From Verrucomicrobia bacterium UBA3761 (GTDB lineage: Bacteria; Verrucomicrobiota; Kiritimatiellia; RFP12; UBA1067): DNA of 22,625 nt. The stretch's first letter is position 1, and the number at the start of each line of letters is the position of its first letter. Positions 13,684 through 20,785 of the stretch are shown here, piece by piece. Made by a program: the position numbers and the translations under genes. The notes beneath the pieces were generated by a model. It did no database searches, was not told where the DNA came from, and was given only the letters and a program-made list of their open reading frames with translations. The stretch is from positions 4,188 to 26,812 of the forward strand of contig DFGB01000079.1 in the NCBI GenBank assembly GCA_002371135.1. The letters run 5' to 3'.

Positions 13684-14364
13684 ATGGAAGGAAAAGGAAA
13701 GATAGTTTTTGTGACGGGGACGGACACCGGCGTCGGCAAATCGGTTGTGACGGGTGTCCTCGCCCGCGACATGCGCAAGGGCGGGATCGATGCGATCACG
13801 GTCAAACTCGTGCAGACGGGCAACGATGGCTTTTCGGAGGATATCGAGCTGCACCGCAAGTTGATGGGAGGCGTCGAATTCGAAGAGGACCGGCTGGGTC
13901 TGACGGCGCCGCAGATATTCAAGTTCCCGTCGTCGGCGCTTCTCGCCGCGCAGTTGGAAGGCCGGGAAGTCGACGTCGGCAGGATCGTCGCGTCCGTCGA
14001 GGAATGCGCACGGCGGCGCGAAGTCGTGCTCGTCGAAGGCGCGGGAGGGCTTTTCGTGCCGCTCACGGACGATCTCGCCGCGATCGATCTCGTCCAGCGC
14101 GAAGGATGGCCGGTCGTGCTCGTCTGCAACGGCCGCCTCGGCTCGATAAACCACACGCTCCTCTCCATCGACGCATTGCGCTCGCGGTCCATCCCGCTCG
14201 AGCGCGTCGTATACAACTGGGCGCCGGACGTCGACCCGGTCATCGACCGCGACACGCCCGCCACAATCGAGCGCTATTTGAAAAAATGGGGGTTCGACGG
14301 CGTGGATGTCGCGCGGTTCGAAAAAGTCGAAAAGTCCCAAGTCCCAACCGCTTCGCGTAAGTAG
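13684..14364 (+). CDS. bioD: Dethiobiotin synthetase BioD
   Basis: ATP-dependent carboxylation and ring closure of 7,8-diaminopelargonate to dethiobiotin. The protein has 226 residues, the family norm. The P-loop GTDTGVGKS (12-20) and the VEGAGGLFVPL strand-loop are intact. The substrate-binding lysine lies in KLVQTG, where KPVQTG is more usual. The last residues (EKSQVPTASRK) look like read-through into repeat sequence: the stop TAG at 14362-14364 is part of an AAGTAGGAAGTAGG repeat. First gene of the operon bioD-bioA-bioWF, with a promoter 27 bases upstream. The ribosome site is weak. Confidence 0.94.
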   Translation: MEGKGKIVFVTGTDTGVGKSVVTGVLARDMRKGGIDAITVKLVQTGNDGFSEDIELHRKLMGGVEFEEDRLGLTAPQIFKFPSSALLAAQLEGREVDVGRIVASVEECARRREVVLVEGAGGLFVPLTDDLAAIDLVQREGWPVVLVCNGRLGSINHTLLSIDALRSRSIPLERVVYNWAPDVDPVIDRDTPATIERYLKKWGFDGVDVARFEKVEKSQVPTASRK

Positions 14365-14436
14365 GAAGTAGGAGATAATACTTGCGTCCCGCCTGAACAG
14401 CAAATTTCTTACTTTCTACTTCCTACTTCCTACTTT
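14352..14436. repeat. 85-bp palindromic element, copy 1 (after bioD)
   Basis: Eighty-five bases match 20701-20785 with three mismatches. The ends are a perfect 15-bp inverted repeat (AAGTAGGAAGTAGGA at 14359-14373 and its complement at 14421-14435) around a 47-base centre containing GATAATACTTGCGTCCCGCC. The left arm contains the bioD stop codon. Size, palindromic ends and two near-identical copies suggest a mobile or recently amplified REP/MITE-like element. Confidence 0.85.
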
Positions 14437-14447
14437 TAAGTCCCAAG

Positions 14448-14541
14448 TCCTAGATGAACTAGAGGTTCTAGATGGTCTAGAAGTTCTAGAGGTTCTAGCC
14501 CTTTCAACTTTTCAACCTTTCAACTTTTCAACTTTTCAACC
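14448..14541. repeat. Family C then family A micro-repeats before bioA
   Basis: From 14448 to 14499 there are CTAG-centred units (TAGAGGTTCTAGATGGTCTAG and variants). From 14501 the tract becomes CTTTTCAACCTTTCAAC units that run directly into the bioA ATG at 14542. With the element at 14352, the whole 177-base bioD-bioA gap is repetitive. No Shine-Dalgarno is left before bioA. Confidence 0.85.
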
Positions 14542-15822
14542 ATGACTCCGTTGGAATACGATCGAACGCATATCTGGCATCCATACGCCTCGCTGAAAGA
14601 CCCTCCGCGGGCGAGGTTCGTGCGTGAGGCGCGCGGCCTTGAAATCGTCCTCGACGACGGACGCCGCCTCATCGACGGCGTTGCGAGCTGGTGGTGCGTG
14701 GCGCATGGCCACAACCACCCCGCGATAGTGGAGGCGATTCGCTCGCAGGGCGAAAAACTCTGCCATGTGATGTTCGGCGGTTTCACGCACGAGCCGGCGG
14801 TGGAGCTTGCGCAGCGGCTTTCTCGCATCGCGCCGCCCGGACTCGACAGGGTGTTCTTCGCGGACTCGGGCTCGATAGCGGTCGAGGTGGCGGTGAAGAT
14901 GGCGCTCCAGTATCAAGTCGCGAAGGGGCGTTCCGGCCGCGGCAAGATGATGGCGCTCGCCGGCGGCTACCATGGCGACACGGCGTGCGCGATGGCGTTG
15001 AGCGACCCGGACGGCATGCATGTATTGTTCGAAGGCATGATGCCGCGCCACTATTTCGCGGCGAAGCCCGGCACACCCGGCGCGCTCGAATCGCTGCGCC
15101 GCGTCGTCGAAGAACACGCGGACGAACTTGCGGGCATCATCTGCGAGCCGATTTTGCAGGCGGCGAACGCGATGAATTTCTACGGCGGCGAATACCTGCG
15201 GGAAATGCGCGCGCTTGCCGACGAGTTCGATCTCGTCCTCGTGTTCGACGAGATCGCGGCCGGGTTCCACCGCCTCGGGCCGCGCTGGGCGGCCGAATTC
15301 GCGGGCGTAAAGCCGGATGTGATGACGATCGGCAAGGCGCTCACCGGCGGCCACATCACGCTTGCCGCGACGCTCGCGTCGGAGAAGGTCGCCGATACGA
15401 TTTCCAACGGCCGCCCCGGCGCGTTCATGCACGGGCCGACGTATATGGCCAATCCTCTTGCATGCGCCGCGGCGTGCGCTTCGCTCGATATTTTCGCTTC
15501 CGCGGACTACGCCGCGAAGACCGCCGCAATCGCGGACGTCTTTTCCCGCCGCCTCGCCCCGGCCAAGGCGCTCGAGAATGTGGTCGATGTGCGCGGGCTC
15601 GGCGCGGCGTGGGTGCTTGAAATGCGTTCTCTTCCCTCGCGCGAGGATATCGACCGCGTGATAGACGAACATGGCGTATGGCTGCGGCCGTTCGGGAAAT
15701 TCATCTACGCAATGCCGCCGCTCGTCGCCGGCGAGGCCGCATGCCGCCGCATCGCCGACGCGATGCTCGCAATGGCTTCGTGCCCTCCCGGGCCGCAGGC
15801 TGATGGAGATTTCCATGAGTGA
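14542..15822 (+). CDS. bioA: Adenosylmethionine-8-amino-7-oxononanoate aminotransferase BioA
   Basis: PLP enzyme transferring an amino group, classically from S-adenosylmethionine, to 8-amino-7-oxononanoate to give 7,8-diaminopelargonate. The protein has 426 residues. Landmarks are HIWHPYASLKDPP (10-22), SWWCVAHGHNHP (49-60), FADSGSIAVEVAVKMA (106-121), GGYHGDT (141-147), VFDEIAAGF (234-242), PLP lysine K265 in TIGKALTGG and HGPTYMANPLACA (297-309). It lies between bioD and the bioWF fusion and overlaps the latter by eight bases. A pyrimidine-rich family-A repeat ends exactly at its ATG. Confidence 0.96.
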   Translation: MTPLEYDRTHIWHPYASLKDPPRARFVREARGLEIVLDDGRRLIDGVASWWCVAHGHNHPAIVEAIRSQGEKLCHVMFGGFTHEPAVELAQRLSRIAPPGLDRVFFADSGSIAVEVAVKMALQYQVAKGRSGRGKMMALAGGYHGDTACAMALSDPDGMHVLFEGMMPRHYFAAKPGTPGALESLRRVVEEHADELAGIICEPILQAANAMNFYGGEYLREMRALADEFDLVLVFDEIAAGFHRLGPRWAAEFAGVKPDVMTIGKALTGGHITLAATLASEKVADTISNGRPGAFMHGPTYMANPLACAAACASLDIFASADYAAKTAAIADVFSRRLAPAKALENVVDVRGLGAAWVLEMRSLPSREDIDRVIDEHGVWLRPFGKFIYAMPPLVAGEAACRRIADAMLAMASCPPGPQADGDFHE

Positions 15823-17668
15823 CGGACAAACCCCGGACTCCGCAACGGCGGCCTTTAGCGTGAAGATGCGAGCGAGCGCGCACGGTGTGCACGTCTCCGG
15901 AGCCGAGCGCATCGTGGGAGCGAAGGATGTCGAGCGCACACTCGTCGCACTCGCCCGGAGGGCGATGACGCACGACCGCGGCGCGGTCGATTTCGTGAAC
16001 TTCAAGGTCGAGCGCGCGCCAGACGTCCTGCGCATAGAGTCGCTGAAGGTTTCGGCGTTCGAAGCGACGACGCCTGACGAAGGCTGGGCGGAGATCGAGC
16101 GCGTCCTCGCCGCCGCCGGCATCGCGAGAGCGGCGGAGCTGCGTTCGCTGTTCAAGTCGACGCATGCGATGCGCGGCGCGATGGTTCTCGACGCCGCCAC
16201 GCTCGAGCGCCTGGAGCCGGACCGCGAACGCGGCGTGAGGGTTTCGGCAATCGACAGCGACCCTTCGCCGAGCGCCGCGGTCAAGTGCCATTACATCGAG
16301 GCGGTGGCGCTCGCTACGAAGGTGCTTGCCGCGCCGGGCATGGTTGCGGAGATTTGCGTCTCCGACGATCCCGGCTACACGACCGGCTACGTCTCTACGC
16401 GCGAGACGGGCTACCGCCGCATCACGTGTCTGAAACGCAAAGGCGATGCGAACGGCGGGCGTATTTTCCTCTACGCGGGCGGCCGCGCCGCGCTTGGCGA
16501 GTCGCTCGAATTCCTACAGCGCAGCCCCGTCGTCGTCTACGGCATCCCCGGCGTCGAGCGCGAAGTGCGCGATACGCGGGAGGCTGGGCTTGAGAGGGAA
16601 CTCGCGGCACGGCGCGAAGCGGGCCTCGAGCGTGTCGTGGCGGTGAGAGAGTCTTCGCTCGTTTCGTTCGCTTCCAACGACTACCTCGGCCTCGCCGGAG
16701 ACCCGCGCGTCAAAGCCGCCGCCGCCCGGGCCGCGCTCGAATTCGGCGCGGGCGCGGGTGCTTCGCGCCTCGTCACAGGCACCCTGCCGCCGCATGTCGA
16801 GCTCGAACGCCGCATCGCCGCCTTCAAACATGCCGCAGACGCGATCGTCTTCTCGACTGGATACATGGCCAACCTCGGCGCGATAACGGCGATTGCAAAG
16901 AAGGGCGACGTCGTATTCTCCGACGAGCTCAACCACGCCTCGATAATCGACGCGTGCAGGCTTTCCGGCGCCGAGGTGATTGTCTATCCGCATCTCGACA
17001 TGGATGCGCTCTCGCGGCGTCTTGGCGCGTGTGGCGGTTTCCGCAGGAGGCTTGTCGTTTCAGACGGCGTGTTTTCGATGGATGGCGATGTTCTCGATCT
17101 TGCGCGTTTCGTAGAAGTCTGCCGCCGCCATGATGCGTTCTCGATGGTCGACGAAGCACATTCGACCGGCGTCCTTGGCGCGACCGGCCGCGGGCTTGGC
17201 GAGCTCTACGGCGGCCTTGCGCCGGATATCATGATGGGGACGCTCTCGAAGGCGCTCGGATCGCAAGGCGGCTACATTGCCGCATCGCGCACGATAGTCG
17301 AATACCTGCGCCAGACGTCGCGTCCGTTCATCTTCAACACCGCTCCCAACCCGGCCGCGATGGCCGCCGCGTCCAAGGCGCTGGAGATAATCGAAACGGA
17401 ACCTGCGCTCGTCGCGCGACTCCAGCGCAACATCGCGCTCATGTGCGAAGCGCTCGGCGTCGAAAGCCGCTCGGCCATAATTCCCGTCGTCATCGGCGAC
17501 GAACGCGAAGCCTTGCGCGTCTCGGATGGATTGCGGCGGAGGGGTTTCCTCGTCCCGGCGATACGCTACCCGACCGTCGCGCGCGGTAGCGCCCGTCTGC
17601 GCATCGCAATCTCGGCTACACACACTCCGGAAGACATCGCCGCCCTCGCCAGGGCGCTGAAGGATTGA
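15815..17668 (+). CDS. bioWF: BioW-BioF fusion: pimeloyl-CoA synthetase / 8-amino-7-oxononanoate synthase
   Basis: One 617-residue protein with two biotin enzymes. Residues about 15-245 are BioW (6-carboxyhexanoate-CoA ligase, which activates pimelate with ATP and CoA): VKMRASAHGVHVSGAERIV (16-34), RGAMVLD (120-126), RGVRVSAID (139-147), SDDPGYTTGYV (183-193) and GYRRITCLKRKG (199-210). After a charged linker rich in R and E (about 246-275), residues about 280-617 are BioF (condenses pimeloyl-CoA with alanine): SFASNDYLGLA, DEAHSTGVLG (446-455) and PLP lysine K479 in GTLSKALGSQGGY. Fusion would place producer and user of pimeloyl-CoA together. Start ATG 15815 has GGAG six bases upstream; an in-frame ATG 15803 is possible. 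The BioF part alone resembles Kbl, but the BioW half settles it. Confidence 0.94.
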   Translation: MSDGQTPDSATAAFSVKMRASAHGVHVSGAERIVGAKDVERTLVALARRAMTHDRGAVDFVNFKVERAPDVLRIESLKVSAFEATTPDEGWAEIERVLAAAGIARAAELRSLFKSTHAMRGAMVLDAATLERLEPDRERGVRVSAIDSDPSPSAAVKCHYIEAVALATKVLAAPGMVAEICVSDDPGYTTGYVSTRETGYRRITCLKRKGDANGGRIFLYAGGRAALGESLEFLQRSPVVVYGIPGVEREVRDTREAGLERELAARREAGLERVVAVRESSLVSFASNDYLGLAGDPRVKAAAARAALEFGAGAGASRLVTGTLPPHVELERRIAAFKHAADAIVFSTGYMANLGAITAIAKKGDVVFSDELNHASIIDACRLSGAEVIVYPHLDMDALSRRLGACGGFRRRLVVSDGVFSMDGDVLDLARFVEVCRRHDAFSMVDEAHSTGVLGATGRGLGELYGGLAPDIMMGTLSKALGSQGGYIAASRTIVEYLRQTSRPFIFNTAPNPAAMAAASKALEIIETEPALVARLQRNIALMCEALGVESRSAIIPVVIGDEREALRVSDGLRRRGFLVPAIRYPTVARGSARLRIAISATHTPEDIAALARALKD

Positions 17669-17678
17669 AAATCGAAAA

Positions 17679-18650
17679 ATGGAAACAAAATCTACATTGG
17701 CGCCAATCATATTCGGCACGTCCTGCCTCGGCAACCTCTACAAAGCCATCCCTTTCGCGACCAAGGTGGATATCGCCGCGGAATGGTTCAAGGCGTTCGA
17801 GCGTCCTGTCGTCGATTCCGCCGGCAAATACGGAGCCGGACTTTCGCTGGAGTCGATAGGCAAGGCGCTCAAGGCGCTCGGGAAGCAGAATGGCGAGCTG
17901 GAGATTTCGGTCAAACTCGGCTGGCGGCGTTCACGCCGTCTCGCGCCGGGCGAAGAGGAGACGTTCGAACCGGGCGCGTGGAAGGATGTTGGCTGGGATG
18001 CCATGCAGGATATCTCGCAGGAGGGCATCCTGCGCTGCCACGCTGAAGCGAAGGAGCTCCTTGGCGGATATGGCGTAGACCTTGTTTCCGTGCACGACCC
18101 CGACGAGTTTCTCGCCTCTGGCGGTTCGCTCGACGACATCCTCGGCGCGTACGATTCGCTCTTTGCGCTCAAGGCTCGCGGCGAGGCGAAAGCGGTCGGC
18201 ATCGGCGCCAAGGACTGGCGCTCGATCAAGCTCCTGTGGGAGAAGGGCGTGCGGTTCGACTGGGTGATGTTCGCTTGCGCGCCGACGCTGCTCGTACACC
18301 CGCCGGAGCTGCTGGAGTTTGTCGCGGAATTGAAAGCATCGGGCGTGGCGCTTGTCGACTCTGCGGTGTTCAACGGCGGATTCCTGACAGGCGGCGAATA
18401 TCTCGACTACCGCAAGGCCGATCCTGCGGCGGATGCGGCGGCATACCGGTTCCGCGACGCGTATCTCGCGCTTTGCCGCAAATACGCGTTCGACCCGGCC
18501 GCGCCCGCCGTGGAGTATGCGTTCCGTCTCGGCTTCGACTCGGTCGCGCTCAATACATCGTCCCCGAAGCGCATTCTGCAAAACGCCGCCTACGCCTCTG
18601 CAAAGGCGCCGGCGGAGTTTTGGGAAGAAGTTGAAAAGTTGAAAGGCTGA
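17679..18650 (+). CDS. Aldo/keto reductase family oxidoreductase
   Basis: NAD(P)-dependent aldo/keto reductase fold, 323 residues. An early FGTSCLGNLY (12-21) is followed by VDSAGKYG (44-51) carrying the candidate Asp and Tyr of the catalytic tetrad, then ISVKLGW with the Lys and VSVHDPDEFL with the His. The wording resembles the D-threo-aldose/L-fucose dehydrogenase branch, so a sugar lactone-forming dehydrogenase is the likeliest job, but the substrate is not fixed. It starts ten bases after bioWF without a Shine-Dalgarno and may ride on the biotin transcript by chance. The last codons (EVEKLKG, TGA) are part of a family-A repeat arm. Confidence 0.85.
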   Translation: METKSTLAPIIFGTSCLGNLYKAIPFATKVDIAAEWFKAFERPVVDSAGKYGAGLSLESIGKALKALGKQNGELEISVKLGWRRSRRLAPGEEETFEPGAWKDVGWDAMQDISQEGILRCHAEAKELLGGYGVDLVSVHDPDEFLASGGSLDDILGAYDSLFALKARGEAKAVGIGAKDWRSIKLLWEKGVRFDWVMFACAPTLLVHPPELLEFVAELKASGVALVDSAVFNGGFLTGGEYLDYRKADPAADAAAYRFRDAYLALCRKYAFDPAAPAVEYAFRLGFDSVALNTSSPKRILQNAAYASAKAPAEFWEEVEKLKG

Positions 18651-18771
18651 CGGGCATTCTAGGGCTTGAAAGCCTTTCAACTTTTCAACCTTTCAACCTT
18701 TCAACTACGGCCGCAATGAATTGCGGCCCTCCCGCCTTTCAACTTTTCAACCTTTCAACTTTTCAACTTTT
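18630..18771. repeat. Family-A palindromic repeats between convergent genes
   Basis: A perfect 19-bp inverted repeat (18630-18648 against 18671-18689) overlaps the 3' end of the aldo/keto reductase gene. The block is an inverted, shortened copy of the elements after argD and lysS. A second hairpin, GGCCGCAA-TGAA-TTGCGGCC, lies at 18709-18728, and a further CTTTTCAACC array reaches the cysK stop. The region likely serves as bidirectional 3'-end structure for the two convergent transcripts. Confidence 0.85.
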
Positions 18772-19695
18772 TTACGCGAATAGCCACGTGGAGAGGTAGC
18801 GCTCGCCGGTGTCCGGCAGAAGGACGACTATCGTCTTGCCTGCGAAGCCGGGGCGCTTGGAAAGTTCCAATGCCGCCCAGAGCGCAGCGCCGGATGAAAT
18901 GCCGACGAACAATCCTTCCTCCGCCGCGGCGGCGCGGGCCGTCCGTCCGGCGTCTTCCGCCGAGACCTTCACGACTTCGGAAAGCAGCGTCGTATCGAGC
19001 ACCTTCGGCACGAACCCCGCGCCTATCCCTTGCAACTTGTGGGGGCCCGGCGCGCCACCCGAGAGGACTGGCGATGTATCAGGCTCGACCGCGACGAGTT
19101 TGACGCCGGGATTTTTCTCCTTGAGGAATCTTCCCGCGCCGGTGATCGTCCCGCCGGTGCCGACGCCGGCGACGAATGCCGCGACTTCGCCCGCCGTGTC
19201 CTGCCAAATCTCCGGCCCTGTCGTGCGATAGTGGGCCGCGGGGTTGGCGGGGTTCTCGAATTGCTGGAGGATGACCGAGCCGGGCGTCGCCGCCCTGAGT
19301 TCCTCCGCCTTGTCGATCGCGCCCTTCATCCCGGCGGCGCCTGGCGTGAGCACGATTTCGGCCCCGTACGCCGCCGCGAGCTTGCGGCGTTCGATCGACA
19401 TCGTTTCCGGCATGGTGAGGATGAGGTGGTAGCCCTTGACGGCGCTCACGAGCGCGAGGCCTACTCCAGTGTTGCCGCTTGTAGGCTCGATGATAGTCGC
19501 GCCGGGCTTGAGCGAGCCAGTCCTCTCGGCCGCCTCCACCATAGAGAGCGCGACGCGGTCCTTGGCGCTGCCGCCGGGGTTGAAGAACTCCACCTTGGCG
19601 AGCACTTTAGCGCCGCCTTTGTTGAGCTTCGACGAAATCTCGACGAGCGGCGTTCCGCCGATTCTCGCGAGGATGCTTGTTTCTTTGCTGTTCAT
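18772..19695 (-). CDS. cysK: Cysteine synthase CysK (O-acetylserine sulfhydrylase)
   Basis: PLP enzyme making cysteine from O-acetylserine and sulfide, 307 residues. PLP lysine K45 lies in NPGGSAKDR (39-47). The asparagine loop PTSGNTGVG (71-79), the phosphate loop GVGTGGTITGAG and the closing LLPDTGERYLSTWLF are all present. I chose ATG 19695 (MNSKETSILARIGGTPL) because it matches the family N-terminus and lies 16 bases past the stop of the upstream epimerase. An upstream start at 19737 would overlap that gene. No Shine-Dalgarno. Its TAA stop abuts an AAAAGTTGAAAAG repeat. Confidence 0.96.
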   Translation of the reverse strand: MNSKETSILARIGGTPLVEISSKLNKGGAKVLAKVEFFNPGGSAKDRVALSMVEAAERTGSLKPGATIIEPTSGNTGVGLALVSAVKGYHLILTMPETMSIERRKLAAAYGAEIVLTPGAAGMKGAIDKAEELRAATPGSVILQQFENPANPAAHYRTTGPEIWQDTAGEVAAFVAGVGTGGTITGAGRFLKEKNPGVKLVAVEPDTSPVLSGGAPGPHKLQGIGAGFVPKVLDTTLLSEVVKVSAEDAGRTARAAAAEEGLFVGISSGAALWAALELSKRPGFAGKTIVVLLPDTGERYLSTWLFA

Positions 19696-19711
19696 AGTTT
19701 CGTTGGTTGTT

Positions 19712-20677
19712 TTATTGTAAATCGATATACTCTTCAAGCCCCGCGGACGCGAGCCATGAGAGCATGCGGCGGTTCGAGAAGTCGAGATCGTGCGCGACCG
19801 TGTCGAGCGCGTACAGTGTGGGGTCGAAGAGCGGCTTCTCGCGGCGGCGCGAAAGCATGGTCGAAAGCCATGCGACGGGGCGTATCGCCCACATCGGGAG
19901 CGAGCATTCGCGCAGGCGCTTGCCTCCTAGATAAACATCTGCGATGGCGCGGTAGTATTCTGCGAGCGTGGTGCGTCTGGAGTCCAGCACGAGCGCTCCC
20001 TTGCCGCCTGCTTCGTCTAGAACCATTGCCGCATGCAGGACCCGGCACACGTTCTCTACATGCGCGAGCGGCCAACGGTTGCGTCCTTTCCATTTGCCGA
20101 AGTGGAAGACGAGTGGCGAGGTTTCGAGGTAGGCGACGGTGCGCGGTGTGATGGACGTATCGCCGCGACCGTAGACTACGCACGGCCTCACGCAGCTGAA
20201 GCGCTCCGGCGGCAGGTTCGCGGCGAGCCATTTCTCTGAAAGTATCTTGTATTTCGGGTAGGGGTTGTCCGCCGCTTCGTCGAACGCAAGCGCGTCTTCA
20301 TCTTCGCCGTGGAAATCATGAAGGCCGTAGACATCCGACGTCGAAAGGTAGACGAAGCGTTTGACTCCATGGACCATTGCGGCGGAGGCGAGATTTTTCA
20401 CGGCGTCGAAATTCGCGGCGCGGAACCATTCGTCCCGCCCGACGTCGCTCGCGCGTGCGGCGATGTGGATCACGTAGTCGATTCGTTCCTCGAAGAGTTT
20501 CGGCAATGCGGTCTCGTCGGTCATGTCGAGGGCGAGCGTCTTCACGCCAAGGTTCGAAAACCGTTCGCACACGCGGCGATGGACCGTGCCGACGACGCGG
20601 TAGCCGTGCGCGGCGAAATACTCCGCCGCGTTCGAGCCGATGTAGCCTCCCGCACCTGTGACAAGCACTGTTTCCAT
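19712..20677 (-). CDS. NAD-dependent epimerase/dehydratase family protein
   Basis: Extended short-chain dehydrogenase fold, 321 residues. The NAD loop is VTGAGGYIGS (6-15), the serine strand is YLSTSDVYG (110-118), and the catalytic pair is Y140/K144 in YPKYK. FSCVRPCVVYGRGD follows, as in NAD-sugar epimerases and 3-beta-hydroxysteroid-type dehydrogenases. The substrate is unknown; a sugar nucleotide or an isoprenoid/sterol-like alcohol are both possible. It is upstream of cysK in the same direction, probably one transcript. A promoter-like sequence lies in the repeat element ahead of it. Confidence 0.88.
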   Translation of the reverse strand: METVLVTGAGGYIGSNAAEYFAAHGYRVVGTVHRRVCERFSNLGVKTLALDMTDETALPKLFEERIDYVIHIAARASDVGRDEWFRAANFDAVKNLASAAMVHGVKRFVYLSTSDVYGLHDFHGEDEDALAFDEAADNPYPKYKILSEKWLAANLPPERFSCVRPCVVYGRGDTSITPRTVAYLETSPLVFHFGKWKGRNRWPLAHVENVCRVLHAAMVLDEAGGKGALVLDSRRTTLAEYYRAIADVYLGGKRLRECSLPMWAIRPVAWLSTMLSRRREKPLFDPTLYALDTVAHDLDFSNRRMLSWLASAGLEEYIDLQ

Positions 20678-20700
20678 AAATCAGCATTCGGCATTTCGCA

Positions 20701-20785
20701 TTCGCGTAAGTAGGAAGTAGGAGATAATACTTGCGTCCCGCCTGAATAGCAAATTTCCTGCTTTCTACTTCCTACTTCCTACTTT
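20701..20785. repeat. 85-bp palindromic element, copy 2 (after the ThiL-like gene)
   Basis: Matches 14352-14436 with three mismatches; the inverted ends are 20708-20722 and 20770-20784. Here the flanking genes are on the minus strand, so the opposite arm is used: the TAG stop of the ThiL-like gene (20781-20779) lies in it. The element fills nearly all of the 101-base gap to the epimerase. Confidence 0.87.
20724..20752 (-). promoter_or_regulatory. Promoter-like sequence inside the 85-bp element
   Basis: On the minus strand TTGCTA (20752-20747), a 17-base spacer and TATTAT (20729-20724) could start a transcript about 40 bases before the epimerase ATG. The copy at 14352 has the same boxes (TTGCTG and TATTAT), but facing back toward bioD. 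It lacks the TGn found in the four other promoters. Confidence 0.45.

Noticed and set aside
14448..14541. Possible CRISPR-like array
   Set aside because: Units are 7-8 bases, contiguous and without unique spacers, and no cas gene is present.
14536..16284. Minus-strand open frame (582 codons) opposite bioA and bioW
   Set aside because: Antisense shadow; bioA and the BioW domain carry the true motifs.
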